Assembly (NCBI GenBank): GCA_049116335.1
Contig: JAGDYZ010000003.1
Span: forward strand, 62,001-126,000
Origin: CANMIH01 sp049116335
Lineage (GTDB): Bacteria; Pseudomonadota; Alphaproteobacteria; Rhodobacterales; Rhodobacteraceae
Length of the DNA stretch: 64,000 nucleotides
Reading direction: 5' to 3'
The notes beneath the pieces are model-generated. The model saw only the letters and a program-made list of their open reading frames with translations. It ran no database searches and was not told the DNA's origin. The position numbers and the translations under genes were made by a program. Positions 51,661 to 60,837 of this stretch are shown here, piece by piece; position 1 is the stretch's first letter, and the number at the start of each line of letters is the position of its first letter.

Positions 51661-53916
51661 ATGTCCAGACCCAAGTTTACCCGCGAAGAGGCGCTTGCCT
51701 TTCACATTGATCCCACACCCGGCAAGTGGGAGGTTCAGGCCACTGTCCCCATGACAACCCAGCGCGATCTCTCGCTGGCCTATAGCCCAGGTGTGGCTGT
51801 ACCCTGTGAGGAAATCGCCGCAAACCCCGAAACCGCATATGACTATACCAACAAGGGCAACCTTGTTGCGGTGATCTCCAACGGGACGGCGGTTTTGGGT
51901 CTGGGCAATCTGGGCGCGCTGGGCAGCAAACCGGTGATGGAAGGCAAATCGGTGCTCTTCAAACGCTTTGCGGATGTAAACTCGATCGACATCGAGCTTG
52001 ATACCGAAGACCCCGATGAATTCTGCAATGCGGTGCGTCTGATGGGGCCGACGTTTGGCGGCATCAACCTCGAAGACATCAAGGCGCCAGAATGTTTCAT
52101 CATCGAGCAGCGTCTCAAGGAAGAAATGGACATTCCTGTCTTCCACGATGATCAACACGGAACCGCCGTGATCTGTGCAGCAGGTCTTTTGAACGCGCTG
52201 CACCTGTCGGGCAAGAAAATCGAAGACGTGAAAATTGTGCTGAATGGTGCGGGCGCTGCGGGCGTCGCCTGTATCGAACTGCTCAAGCGCATGGGGGCCA
52301 AGCACGAAAACTGCATCGTCTGCGACACCAAGGGCGTGATCTATCAGGGTCGTACCGAAGGTATGAACCAGTGGAAATCAGCGCACGCCATCACCACCGA
52401 GCTGCGTACCCTAGAGGACGCCATGAAAGGCGCGGATGTTTTCCTTGGTGTTTCGGCCAAAGGGGCGGTGACACAGGAAATGGTTCAGGCCATGGCCGAC
52501 AATCCGGTGATCTTTGCAATGGCAAACCCCGATCCCGAGATCACACCCGAAGAGGCCCACGAAGTGCGCCCCGACGCCATTGTTGCCACAGGCCGCTCAG
52601 ACTATCCGAACCAGGTGAACAACGTTCTGGGCTTTCCCTACCTGTTCCGTGGCGCGCTGGATATTCACGCCCGCGCCATCAACGATGAAATGAAAATCGC
52701 CTGTGCCCAAGCTTTGGCTGAACTGGCCCGCGAAGATGTGCCCGATGAGGTTGCACTTGCCTATGGGCGCCAGCTGTCGTTTGGCCGCGATTACATCATC
52801 CCTACGCCTTTTGACCCGCGTCTGATCTACCGCATTCCCACGGCAGTGGCTCGGGCCGGTATGGACACCGGGGCCGCACGTCGGCCGATTGTGGACATGA
52901 ATGCCTATGAAGAGAGCCTGAAGGTCCGCATGGACCCGACAGCCGCCATTCTGCGGTCGATCAACGCCCGTGCGCGGGCTGCACAGGCTCGGATGATCTT
53001 TGCAGAAGGGGATGATCCACGCGTTCTGCGCGCCGCTGTGATGTATCAGCGCTCTGGTCTTGGCAAAGCGCTTGTTGTGGGCCGTGAAGCGGATGTGAAG
53101 CAAAAGCTGGAAGAGGCAGGTCTCGGTGATGCTGTGCGCGAGATCGAAGTGGTCAATGCCGCCAACACCCGTCACCTGAAGACCTACAAAGAGTTCCTGT
53201 ACCAGCGGTTGCAGCGTAAAGGATTTGACCGCCACGATGTGCACCGTCTCGCGGCGCGGGACCGGCATGTCTTTGCCTCTCTGATGCTTGAGCATGGCCA
53301 TGGCGATGCGATGGTGACCGGGGCCACCCGAAAATCGGCTCATGTGATGGAGTTGATCAACCACGTGTTCGATGCGGATGCCGAACATGGTGCGGCGGGT
53401 GTGACGGCGCTGTTGCACAAAGGACGGATTGTCCTGATCTCGGACACACTTGTGCATGAATGGCCAGATGAGAACGATCTGGCCACCATCGCCGAACGTG
53501 CCGCAGGCGTGGCGCGTCATCTGGGGTTGGACCCACGCGTGGCCTTTGTCAGCTTCTCAACCTTCGGCTACCCCGTCTCAGAACGTGCCGAAAAGATGCA
53601 TCTTGCGCCCAAGGTGCTCGACGAGCGCGGTGTCAGCTTTGAATATGAGGGTGAGATGACCGTGGACGTGGCGTTGAACCCATCGCTGCAAGAGGCCTAC
53701 CCGTTCCAGCGCCTCAGCGGACCAGCCAACGTTCTGGTGGTACCCGCGCGGCACTCCGCGTCGATCTCTGTAAAGCTGATGCAGGAAATGGGCGACGCCA
53801 CGGTGATCGGTCCGATCTTGTCTGGTGTGGATAAATCGATCCAGATCTGTTCGGCCGGGATGACCGCAAATGACATTTTGAACATGGCGGTCTTGGCCTC
53901 CTGTAAAGTGGGGTGA
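51661..53916 (+). CDS. maeB: NADP-dependent malic enzyme with phosphotransacetylase-like domain
   Basis: Decarboxylates malate to pyruvate with NADP+. The 751-residue product has a malic enzyme half (about residues 1-430) and a C-terminal phosphate acetyl/butyryltransferase-like half (about 430-750), the long MaeB form. Malic signatures include YSPGVAVPCEEIA, EDIKAPECFIIEQRL and VFHDDQHGTAVI. NAD(P) binding is around LNGAGAAGVA. The tail has MVTGATRKSAHVMEL, typical of PTA-like regions, which in MaeB is regulatory rather than catalytic. Divergent from mutS. Confidence 0.95.
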   Translation: MSRPKFTREEALAFHIDPTPGKWEVQATVPMTTQRDLSLAYSPGVAVPCEEIAANPETAYDYTNKGNLVAVISNGTAVLGLGNLGALGSKPVMEGKSVLFKRFADVNSIDIELDTEDPDEFCNAVRLMGPTFGGINLEDIKAPECFIIEQRLKEEMDIPVFHDDQHGTAVICAAGLLNALHLSGKKIEDVKIVLNGAGAAGVACIELLKRMGAKHENCIVCDTKGVIYQGRTEGMNQWKSAHAITTELRTLEDAMKGADVFLGVSAKGAVTQEMVQAMADNPVIFAMANPDPEITPEEAHEVRPDAIVATGRSDYPNQVNNVLGFPYLFRGALDIHARAINDEMKIACAQALAELAREDVPDEVALAYGRQLSFGRDYIIPTPFDPRLIYRIPTAVARAGMDTGAARRPIVDMNAYEESLKVRMDPTAAILRSINARARAAQARMIFAEGDDPRVLRAAVMYQRSGLGKALVVGREADVKQKLEEAGLGDAVREIEVVNAANTRHLKTYKEFLYQRLQRKGFDRHDVHRLAARDRHVFASLMLEHGHGDAMVTGATRKSAHVMELINHVFDADAEHGAAGVTALLHKGRIVLISDTLVHEWPDENDLATIAERAAGVARHLGLDPRVAFVSFSTFGYPVSERAEKMHLAPKVLDERGVSFEYEGEMTVDVALNPSLQEAYPFQRLSGPANVLVVPARHSASISVKLMQEMGDATVIGPILSGVDKSIQICSAGMTANDILNMAVLASCKVG

Positions 53917-54089
53917 TCTTAGCCATCCGCCAAAAAATACTCTTCATGGGTGTATCTTTGGAGGATGGGACAAGATTTGCGTGAGGGGACAAAATTTTCC
54001 CCTGAAAACACAGCGCGGCGTGGCAGCATTCGACTGGCACGCCGCTTTTCGTTGCGTCATACTTGTCTAACGTTTCGTTCGGAGGGGCC

Positions 54090-54956
54090 ATGACTATCTA
54101 CAATCTCGGGTCAATCAACATCGATCTTGTTTACCGTGTGCCGCACTTACCCGGCCCGGGCGAGACATTGGCTTCGACCAGCTTTAGCAAAGGTCTGGGG
54201 GGCAAAGGCGCCAATATGTCCGTTGCTTCTACACGCGCGGGGGCGACCTGTGTCCACATCGGCGCGATTGGCGACGATGGGATCTGGGCCAAGGACCGGC
54301 TTCAGTCGTATGGTGTTGAGACCGCGTTCATTCGCGTCTCTGACTTGGCCACAGGCAATGCCATTATTGCGGTGGATGACGCTGCTGAGAACTCGATCAT
54401 TCTCTACCCGGGTGCCAACCAAGCGTTGACCGATGACGAAATCTTGGTTGCGCTGGGCACGGCAGGGGCAAGTGACATTTTTCTGACCCAGAATGAAACC
54501 AATGCTCAGGTCGAAGGTGTGACGCTTGCAAAGGACAAAGGGTTGCGAGTGGCCTATGCTGCGGCACCGTTTGAGGCCAAGGCGGTAGAGGCCGTTCTGG
54601 ATCAACTGGACCTTTTGTTCCTCAACGAAGTCGAGGCCCAGCAGTTGCAAGAGGCAACAGGCCTGTCGCCGGAAAATCTGCCGGTTCTAGATGTGATTGT
54701 GACACTCGGGGCGCGTGGGTGCCGCTGGTATCATGGTGGGCAGATGCTCGAATTTGACGCGCATAGGGTTGAGGCCGTCGACACAACAGGTGCGGGCGAC
54801 ACCTTTACCGGGTATGTGCTTGCGGCACTGGATCGCGGCATGAACATGCCAGAGGCGATCGACCTGGCCAGCCGCGCCTCCGCGTTAATGGTGACGCGTC
54901 TGGGGGCTGCGGATGTGATACCGCCCCTGGCTGAGGTGGAAAAGTTCCATCCCTAA
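54090..54956 (+). CDS. PfkB-family carbohydrate kinase
   Basis: Sugar kinase of the ribokinase/PfkB family; the exact substrate cannot be told. The 288-residue product has the N-terminal GSINIDLVYRVPHLPGPGET and the substrate-side GGKGANMSVASTRAG near residues 38-52. The catalytic anion hole motif DTTGAGDTFTGYV is near residues 230-243. GGAGG lies 6 bases before ATG 54090. It closely resembles ribokinase in length and motifs. No sugar transporter or regulator gene lies next to it. Confidence 0.88.
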   Translation: MTIYNLGSINIDLVYRVPHLPGPGETLASTSFSKGLGGKGANMSVASTRAGATCVHIGAIGDDGIWAKDRLQSYGVETAFIRVSDLATGNAIIAVDDAAENSIILYPGANQALTDDEILVALGTAGASDIFLTQNETNAQVEGVTLAKDKGLRVAYAAAPFEAKAVEAVLDQLDLLFLNEVEAQQLQEATGLSPENLPVLDVIVTLGARGCRWYHGGQMLEFDAHRVEAVDTTGAGDTFTGYVLAALDRGMNMPEAIDLASRASALMVTRLGAADVIPPLAEVEKFHP

Positions 54957-54960
54957 ATGC

Positions 54961-54988
54961 AAAACCGCCGCCAATAGAGGGGCGGTTT
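54961..54988. terminator. Terminator between PfkB kinase and msrA
   Basis: An 8-bp stem AAACCGCC / GGCGGTTT with a longer loop lies between convergent genes. The U-tract is weak. Confidence 0.65.
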
Positions 54989-55035
54989 GTACCAATTTCA
55001 AAATCCGACGTACGAAGTGTACAAACTGTACAACA

Positions 55036-55686
55036 TCAGTGCGTGAAGGGGGCGGCGTCTCCCCAAAGGTCTTTCACCCGCGCATCGCGTCCACAGGCCT
55101 TGCGATACCGTTTGTAAGCATCACTTTGGCGCACGATCCCAAAGCGTGTCACAACCCGTTTTTTGCCTTTGTAATAGTCCTGATGATAGTCTTCCGCGTC
55201 GTAAAAGGTCCCGGCGTCCAGAATAGGCGTGACAATTTTGCGGCCAAGTTCGGCCTGTGCGGCTTTCTTAGAATCTTCCGCCGCGGCGCGTTGGGCTGGA
55301 TTAGAGACGAAAATTGCGGTGCGGTAGCTGTCACCCCGATCACAGAACTGACCTCCGGCGTCCGTTGGATCTACCGAGCGGAAGAAGAGATCGTAAAGCT
55401 GGCGCGGCTGAAGCTTGGCACCGTCATAGATGATCTTCACAGCCTCAAAATGACCCGAACGGCCTGCTGTCACCTTTTTGTAGGTCGGGTTGGGCAAGTG
55501 GCCCCCGGTGTAACCAGACACGGCCTCTTTCACGCCTTTCACAGATTCAAAATCTGACTCCACACACCAAAAGCACCCACCTGCAACGACAATCTCGTCG
55601 GACATTGCCATCTTGGCCTGAGCGGTCAGCCCCAGCGCAATCAAGAGGGACAGGGCCAGAGGGCGGGTTTTACGCAGCAAACGCAT
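55036..55686 (-). CDS. msrA: Peptide methionine sulfoxide reductase MsrA, exported
   Basis: Reduces methionine-S-sulfoxide in proteins. The 216-residue product has a Sec signal peptide (LALSLLIALGLTAQA), so it acts in the periplasm rather than the cytosol. The active site GCFWCVES follows near residues 37-44, with the usual GYTGGH and YHQDYY blocks downstream. ATG 55686 has AGGAG upstream; the frame to 55803 is longer but unsupported. Convergent with the PfkB kinase gene. Confidence 0.94.
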   Translation of the reverse strand: MRLLRKTRPLALSLLIALGLTAQAKMAMSDEIVVAGGCFWCVESDFESVKGVKEAVSGYTGGHLPNPTYKKVTAGRSGHFEAVKIIYDGAKLQPRQLYDLFFRSVDPTDAGGQFCDRGDSYRTAIFVSNPAQRAAAEDSKKAAQAELGRKIVTPILDAGTFYDAEDYHQDYYKGKKRVVTRFGIVRQSDAYKRYRKACGRDARVKDLWGDAAPFTH

Positions 55687-55825
55687 CCAGATTCTCCTAC
55701 ATCGGATCAATGAGGGCAGACTGCCGCGTGATCTCGAACCGGGCAATCCGATGTCGTGAATTCTCACATCAAGGTGAGGGCATGTGATGGCTTGCATCCG
55801 CAACAGCTGCGGATAATGTCGCGAT

Positions 55826-56725
55826 ATGACAGAGGTATCGACACATCAGGCGCAGGAAGATGCGCGCAATGACTCCATCCTGATCTGGGTCAATGGAGAG
55901 CTGAAACCCCGCGCCGAAGCTACGGTGAGCGTTTTTGATTCCGGCTTTATGCTGGGCGATGGCGTCTGGGAAGGGCTGCGGCTCTATGACGGGCGCTGGG
56001 CGTTTCTGGACGAACATATGGATCGTTTGTTCGAAGCAGCCAAGGCCATTGATCTTGATATCGGTCTGGACAGAGATGCGGTGATTGCGGCGCTGGAAGA
56101 AACGCGCAAAGCCAATGAAATGAACAGCGACGCCCATGCGCGCCTGATGGTCACCCGTGGTGTGAAATCACGCCCGTTTCAGCATCCCGCCCTGTCGCAG
56201 CAAGGACCGACCATGGTGATCATCATGGAACATTCGCGGCCCTCTATTCCACGTCCTCTGAACCTCGCAACAGTGCCACATCTGCGTGGGTTGCCGATGA
56301 CGCAGGATCCCAAGCTAAATTCTCATTCCAAGCTCAACTGTATTCTTGCCTGTATTGCCGCCGAAAAGGCAGGAGCGGATGAGGCCTTGATGCTCGACCT
56401 ACATGGCTTCGTGAACACCACAAACGCCTGTAACTTTTTCATCGTTCGCAAAGGTGAAGTTTGGACCAGCACCGGGGATTACTGCATGAATGGCATCACC
56501 CGGCAAAAGGTGATTGATCTGTGCCGTGCCAATGACATTCCGGTCTATGAGCGCAATTTCAGTCTTGTGGACACCTATGGGGCGGATGAGGCGTTTTTGA
56601 CCGGCACTTTTGGGGCCCAAACCCCAGTTGCTCAGATCGATGGGCGCCAGATTGGAACCGGTGAAGCCGGACCAATGACCCTGCGGCTACGGCAGCTGTA
56701 CAAAGATCTCGTCGACGCGCAGTAA
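55826..56725 (+). CDS. Class IV aminotransferase (BCAT/D-amino-acid-aminotransferase-like)
   Basis: PLP-dependent aminotransferase of fold class IV. The 299-residue product has the N-terminal SVFDSGFMLGDGVWEGLRLYDG near residues 34-55, and the PLP Lys in NSHSKLNCILA near residue 170. FVNTTNACNFFIV follows, a class IV pattern. Substrate (branched-chain amino acids, D-amino acids or aminodeoxychorismate) cannot be told from sequence. It is followed 9 bases later by the sulfotransferase-like gene, so the two are probably one transcript. Confidence 0.87.
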   Translation: MTEVSTHQAQEDARNDSILIWVNGELKPRAEATVSVFDSGFMLGDGVWEGLRLYDGRWAFLDEHMDRLFEAAKAIDLDIGLDRDAVIAALEETRKANEMNSDAHARLMVTRGVKSRPFQHPALSQQGPTMVIIMEHSRPSIPRPLNLATVPHLRGLPMTQDPKLNSHSKLNCILACIAAEKAGADEALMLDLHGFVNTTNACNFFIVRKGEVWTSTGDYCMNGITRQKVIDLCRANDIPVYERNFSLVDTYGADEAFLTGTFGAQTPVAQIDGRQIGTGEAGPMTLRLRQLYKDLVDAQ

Positions 56726-56734
56726 GAGGCACCT

Positions 56735-57430
56735 ATGAAAATCGCGATGTGGAGCGGGCCGCGCAATTTGTCGACGGCCATGATGTATGCCTTTGGCAAT
56801 CGCCGGGATTTCGCCGCCTGGGACGAACCGTTTTATGCGGCGTATCTGGCGCGCGGGGGAAGTGATCACCCGATGCGAGAGGAGATCATCGCAGCGCATG
56901 ACAATGATGCAGAGTCTGTTGCGCGGCAGTGTGCAGGCCCAGTGCCTGAGGGTAAGCCACATTGGTACCAAAAGCATATGAGCCTTCACATGGAGGGGTT
57001 TCCGCTCGATTGGGCGGCCACCTGCGTGAACGTACATCTCATCCGTCATCCGGCGCGCGTGATCGCCTCATACTCTGCGAAACGAGAAAATCCGACGCTG
57101 GCTGATATTGGCTTTGTTCAGCAGGCCGAGTTTTTTGATCGTTTCCCCGGGCCGGTGATCGACAGTGCGGATGTGCGCCGCGATCCCGAAGGCATGTTGC
57201 GCAAACTGTGTGAGGCCATCGATCTGGAATTTGATCCCGCCATGCTGGCATGGGAGGCTGGGCCCCGGCCGTATGATGGCATCTGGGCCTCACATTGGTA
57301 CGGTGTGGTGCATGTCAGCACCGGGTTTGCAGGGGCCGAGGGGCCCTTGCCAGAGCTTACAGGCGACGCCGCGGCCTTGTGTGACGCGGCACTGCCCTAT
57401 TACGAAAAACTCGCCAAGCTTAAGCTTTGA
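56735..57430 (+). CDS. Sulfotransferase-like protein
   Basis: A 231-residue protein whose N-terminus (MWSGPRNLSTAMMYAF) resembles the 5'-phosphosulfate loop of PAPS-dependent sulfotransferases. HLIRHPARVIASY (residues about 101-113) resembles the 3'-phosphate motif. It is shorter than classical sulfotransferases. It follows the class IV aminotransferase gene by 9 bases, and its 3' end overlaps the convergent SCP2 gene by 11 bases. The substrate is unknown. Confidence 0.75.
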   Translation: MKIAMWSGPRNLSTAMMYAFGNRRDFAAWDEPFYAAYLARGGSDHPMREEIIAAHDNDAESVARQCAGPVPEGKPHWYQKHMSLHMEGFPLDWAATCVNVHLIRHPARVIASYSAKRENPTLADIGFVQQAEFFDRFPGPVIDSADVRRDPEGMLRKLCEAIDLEFDPAMLAWEAGPRPYDGIWASHWYGVVHVSTGFAGAEGPLPELTGDAAALCDAALPYYEKLAKLKL

Positions 57431-57704
57431 GAAGATCGGCAAGTTTCATGGCAACGGCAGGATTGCCGGAGACTTTGATCTTGCCCATCATGACCGCCGT
57501 CATGGGGTTTAGCTGACCTTTGAGAAGCTTGACCAGATTGTCGGCGGTCAGAGCCAGCGTGCAATCGGTGTCCTGATCCTGATCGGTGGCATTGCCATCC
57601 GCCAACACAATCACACCCTCATCGCCACAGTCGAATTTCAGTGACCCTTCAAAGGTTCGAGTTTGCAGGCCTTCCTGCAGTTTTGCCAAAATCTCAGCCA
57701 GCAT
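57420..57704 (-). CDS. SCP2 sterol-binding-like domain protein
   Basis: A 94-residue single-domain protein of the SCP2 lipid-binding fold. It has the pattern GSLKFDCGDEGVIVLADG, then LTADNLVKLLKGQLNPMTAVMMGKIKVSG. It would bind hydrophobic ligands such as acyl groups; the true ligand is unknown. It lies downstream of argG, beyond a terminator, and overlaps the sulfotransferase-like gene tail to tail. Confidence 0.85.
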   Translation of the reverse strand: MLAEILAKLQEGLQTRTFEGSLKFDCGDEGVIVLADGNATDQDQDTDCTLALTADNLVKLLKGQLNPMTAVMMGKIKVSGNPAVAMKLADLLKA

Positions 57705-57788
57705 ATGTATCTCCCACGTCTCACTCTGGGGTAGGCGGCAAAGATTACGTCATCAAGAATAACGTAAAGTAAGCGACGTGATGTCATG

Positions 57789-57820
57789 GAAAAAGCCCCG
57801 GCGCAGAACCGGGGCTTTTT
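57789..57820 (-). terminator. Terminator of argG
   Basis: The stem GAAAAAGCCCCGG / CCGGGGCTTTTTC with a 6-7 base loop sits 20 bases beyond the argG stop. Confidence 0.92.
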
Positions 57821-57839
57821 CAAGGTCTAATCGGGCAGC

Positions 57840-59066
57840 TTAGCCTTTGACGCGTTTGTCACGTGCCGCCAGCAACTTGAGACGCAGTGCGTTCAGCTGG
57901 ATAAAGCCTGCGGCGTCGGTCTGGTCATAGGCGCCGGCATCTTCTTCGAAGGTCACATGCGCTTCGGAGTACAGAGAATGCTCCGACCAGCGGCCCACAC
58001 AGGTGGCCGATCCTTTGTAGAGCTTCAGACGTACGGTGCCGGTGACATGTGTCTGGCTGGCATCGATGGCGGCCTGCAGCATCTCACGCTCGGGCGAATA
58101 CCAGAACCCGTTGTAGATCAGCTCAGCATACTTCGGCATCAGCTCATCTTTGAGGTGCATCGCGCCACGGTCCATGGTGATCGACTCGATGCCACGGTGG
58201 GCTTCAAGCAGCAGGGTACCGCCCGGAGTTTCGTAGATGCCGCGCGACTTCATGCCAACAAAGCGACCTTCAACAAGGTCAAGACGTCCACAGCCGTGTT
58301 TGCCGCCATATTCGTTCAGCTTGGTCAGGATGGTTGCAGGCGACATTGCCTCACCATTGATTCTGACCGCGTCGCCTTTTTCAAAGCCGATTTCGATGAA
58401 CTCGGGTTCGTTTGGCGCATCTTCGGGGTGTACGGTGCGCTGATAGACATAGTCAGGCGCCATAACCGCGGGATCTTCCAGAACTTTCCCCTCGGACGAG
58501 GTGTGCAGAAGGTTGGCATCCACCGAGAACGGTGCTTCGCCGCGTTTGTCTTTGGCAACCGGGATCTGGTTCTGCTCAGCAAATTCCAGAAGACGGGTGC
58601 GCGAGGTCAGGTCCCACTCACGCCAAGGCGCGATCACTTTGATGTCCGGGTTGAGCGCATAAGCAGCAAGCTCAAAACGAACCTGATCATTGCCTTTGCC
58701 GGTTGCGCCGTGAGCCACAGCATCCGCACCGGTTTCTTTCGCAATCTCAACAAGACGCTTGGAGATCAGCGGGCGGGCAATCGAGGTGCCCAGCAGGTAC
58801 AGACCTTCATACACCGCGTTGGCACGGAACATCGGGAACACAAAGTCACGCACGAACTCTTCGCGCACGTCTTCGATATAGATGTTCTCATCTTTGATGC
58901 CCAAAAGGCGAGCCTTCTCACGCGCGGGCTCAAGCTCTTCACCTTGGCCGAGATCGGCGGTGAATGTCACTACTTCGCAGCCATATTCGGTCTGCAGCCA
59001 CTTGAGGATAATCGAGGTATCAAGGCCGCCGGAATAGGCCAGCACAACTTTCTTGGGCGCTGTCAT
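57840..59066 (-). CDS. argG: Argininosuccinate synthase
   Basis: Condenses citrulline and aspartate with ATP in arginine synthesis. The 408-residue product begins with the PP-loop KVVLAYSGGLDTSIILKWL (SGGLDTS at about residues 13-19). GATGKGNDQVRFELAAYAL and RGIYETPGGTLL follow, all diagnostic of ArgG. ATG 59066 follows AAAGGACA; the frame to 59219 is an upstream leader. Divergent from the first tandem membrane gene. Confidence 0.97.
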   Translation of the reverse strand: MTAPKKVVLAYSGGLDTSIILKWLQTEYGCEVVTFTADLGQGEELEPAREKARLLGIKDENIYIEDVREEFVRDFVFPMFRANAVYEGLYLLGTSIARPLISKRLVEIAKETGADAVAHGATGKGNDQVRFELAAYALNPDIKVIAPWREWDLTSRTRLLEFAEQNQIPVAKDKRGEAPFSVDANLLHTSSEGKVLEDPAVMAPDYVYQRTVHPEDAPNEPEFIEIGFEKGDAVRINGEAMSPATILTKLNEYGGKHGCGRLDLVEGRFVGMKSRGIYETPGGTLLLEAHRGIESITMDRGAMHLKDELMPKYAELIYNGFWYSPEREMLQAAIDASQTHVTGTVRLKLYKGSATCVGRWSEHSLYSEAHVTFEEDAGAYDQTDAAGFIQLNALRLKLLAARDKRVKG

Positions 59067-59192
59067 GGAACTGTCCTTTGCTGGTATCAGACGCCCGTTA
59101 CCGTGTTTCGCCCCATATCGCAAGGATGCGTCATTGACGCAGCTTGGCGTCGTGCTAGGGATGCCAACAGATTTTTTGCAAAAGGATTTAGA

Positions 59193-59987
59193 ATGAAGGG
59201 TTTTTTGATCTTCAAGCACGCACTGTTCATGGTGCTGCGCAACTGGAAAGAGGCCCTGAAGATTGGGCTCATTCCTTGGAGCATCACGCTCATCGTCTTT
59301 TTTGCTGTTTTCGGGTCCGCTGGAGTAGAAGCCCTCACCACAGTGTCATCATACGACTTGGGGTACCAGCTAGGAGCTCGCCAAGCTTATGGAAAGTTGA
59401 TCTTCGTTGGTGTGGTCGGAACGTTTTGCGCTCTCTGGGTGGCCATCAACTGGCATCGGTATGTTTTGCTTGAGGAATATCCAGAACATTGGATCCCTAA
59501 CATCAAGCTAAGTCGGATTTTTGCCTATCTGGGGCAGTGTTTTCTCCTGGGGTTGGCGATTTTCGCGATAACACTGGCGGTTACGCTCGTGTCGTCGCTG
59601 ATCGGCGTTGTGATTGCCGCGGTCGTTGATGGGGGACGCTCAGGTGCAGCGATTGTGATGGGGGGCGTTGGTATTCTGATTAACCTGATTATTGGCATAG
59701 TGTTTTACCGGATGATCGCCGTTCTTCCCGCCGTGGCTGTAGGCGACAGTTTGTCGATAGGCAAAGCGTTTGATGCGACCAAAGGCGCTAATTTTTCGAT
59801 TTTCGTGCTGCTACTCATCAACTTCGCGGTGAACTTTGTGCTGCAATTCCTTGTGGGGCTATCCGCGCTGGCATCCCAAGAGGTGGCCATGGTTCTAGGT
59901 CTGTTATCGGCATCTGTGCTCGGTCTTACCAACATCAGTGTCTTGACGACATTTTATGGGCATTATGTCGAAGGGCGCGAGATTTAA
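59193..59987 (+). CDS. Membrane protein of unknown function, tandem paralog A
   Basis: I do not recognise a named family. The 264-residue product has about six hydrophobic segments and a short N-terminus with a conserved start (MKGFLIFKHALFMVLRNWK). Other blocks shared with the next gene are INWHRYVLLEEYP, KAFDATKGAN and ISVLTTFYGHYVEGR. ATG 59193 follows AAAGGA. The whole gene is downstream of argG in opposite orientation. The pair suggests a recent duplication; the roles are unknown. Confidence 0.82.
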   Translation: MKGFLIFKHALFMVLRNWKEALKIGLIPWSITLIVFFAVFGSAGVEALTTVSSYDLGYQLGARQAYGKLIFVGVVGTFCALWVAINWHRYVLLEEYPEHWIPNIKLSRIFAYLGQCFLLGLAIFAITLAVTLVSSLIGVVIAAVVDGGRSGAAIVMGGVGILINLIIGIVFYRMIAVLPAVAVGDSLSIGKAFDATKGANFSIFVLLLINFAVNFVLQFLVGLSALASQEVAMVLGLLSASVLGLTNISVLTTFYGHYVEGREI

Positions 59988-60038
59988 GTCTGACAGGGTC
60001 GATGGAGACGAGAAAAGAATGAGAGGTGTGAGAGCAAG

Positions 60039-60800
60039 ATGAAGGGCTTTTTGATTTTTAAACATGCGCTGACCATGGTGCTGCGGAACTGGAAACAGGC
60101 GATCATGCTTGGGGCGCTGCCGGTGGGCATCATCGTGGCCGCGGCGGTTTTGTTGCTTCGCTCCCATATGGATAGCTTTGTCGCCACAGGGCTGAATGAG
60201 TTTGAGTTTGCGTCTAAGGGTTCGGGCGCGGGTGCCGCGTTTTTCCTTGTCTGGATTATCTCGGTTGTTTGTATGCTGTGGGTTATGGTGAACTGGCACC
60301 GCTATGTTATTCTTGAAGAATATCCCAGCGGTTGGGTCCCCCCATTTCACGCAGACCGCGTTCTAGGCTATCTTGGCCGTATCCTGCTTTTGGCATTGGT
60401 TATGTTTGTGGTGATGATTCCCATTGGGATCGGAGCCGCCGTATTTGCCGCGATCGCGCCGCCTCTGGCCCTTGTTTTCATGGCGGTGGCCTACATTGCC
60501 GTAATCATCCTGATGTACCGGTTGGTTGTAATTATGCCCGCCGCTGCCATCGGCAAACCCATCGGGCTGAGAGACGCGCTTGAGGCGACCAAAGGGGCCA
60601 ATCTGGATATTGCGGTCTTGTTGGTGACCCTGTTTTTGGCAAACTTTGCCGTCCAAATCGTCGGCGGTCTGATTGTGTTTCTTGTTCCCGTGGTCGGTAT
60701 TGTCGCCCTCGCGGTCTGTGGGTTTATCTTTGCACTGACCGGTGTCAGCGTGTTGACCACCTTCTACGGACACTACATCGAAGGGCGACCTATCGGTTGA
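60039..60800 (+). CDS. Membrane protein of unknown function, tandem paralog B
   Basis: A 253-residue membrane protein clearly related to the gene just upstream: same start block (MKGFLIFKHALTMVLRNWK), VNWHRYVILEEYP, DALEATKGAN and GVSVLTTFYGHYIEGR. About six hydrophobic segments are seen. The gap to paralog A is 51 bases, so one transcript is likely. The copies differ in the periplasm-facing loop after helix 1. Function is unknown. Confidence 0.82.
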   Translation: MKGFLIFKHALTMVLRNWKQAIMLGALPVGIIVAAAVLLLRSHMDSFVATGLNEFEFASKGSGAGAAFFLVWIISVVCMLWVMVNWHRYVILEEYPSGWVPPFHADRVLGYLGRILLLALVMFVVMIPIGIGAAVFAAIAPPLALVFMAVAYIAVIILMYRLVVIMPAAAIGKPIGLRDALEATKGANLDIAVLLVTLFLANFAVQIVGGLIVFLVPVVGIVALAVCGFIFALTGVSVLTTFYGHYIEGRPIG

Positions 60801-60807
60801 TCTTGCA

Positions 60808-60830
60808 CTGTGGCGCGCAATGCGCCACAG
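60808..60830. repeat. GC-rich hairpin directly before ilvA
   Basis: A perfect 9-bp stem CTGTGGCGC / GCGCCACAG with a 5-base loop. It ends 7 bases before the ilvA ATG at 60838, in the place of a ribosome site. No T-run follows. Confidence 0.6.
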
Positions 60831-60837
60831 CTTGCGC

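Noticed and set aside
52597..53520. 307-codon minus-strand frame inside the malic enzyme gene
   Set aside because: Antisense to conserved coding sequence, composition typical of shadow frames.
53917..54089. Possible small RNA or gene between the malic enzyme and PfkB kinase genes
   Set aside because: No hairpin with U-run, ribosome site or open frame of note.
57957..59192. Plus-strand extension of the first tandem membrane gene to 57957
   Set aside because: This part is antisense to argG; the real start at 59193 has a ribosome site and matches the paralog's N-terminus.
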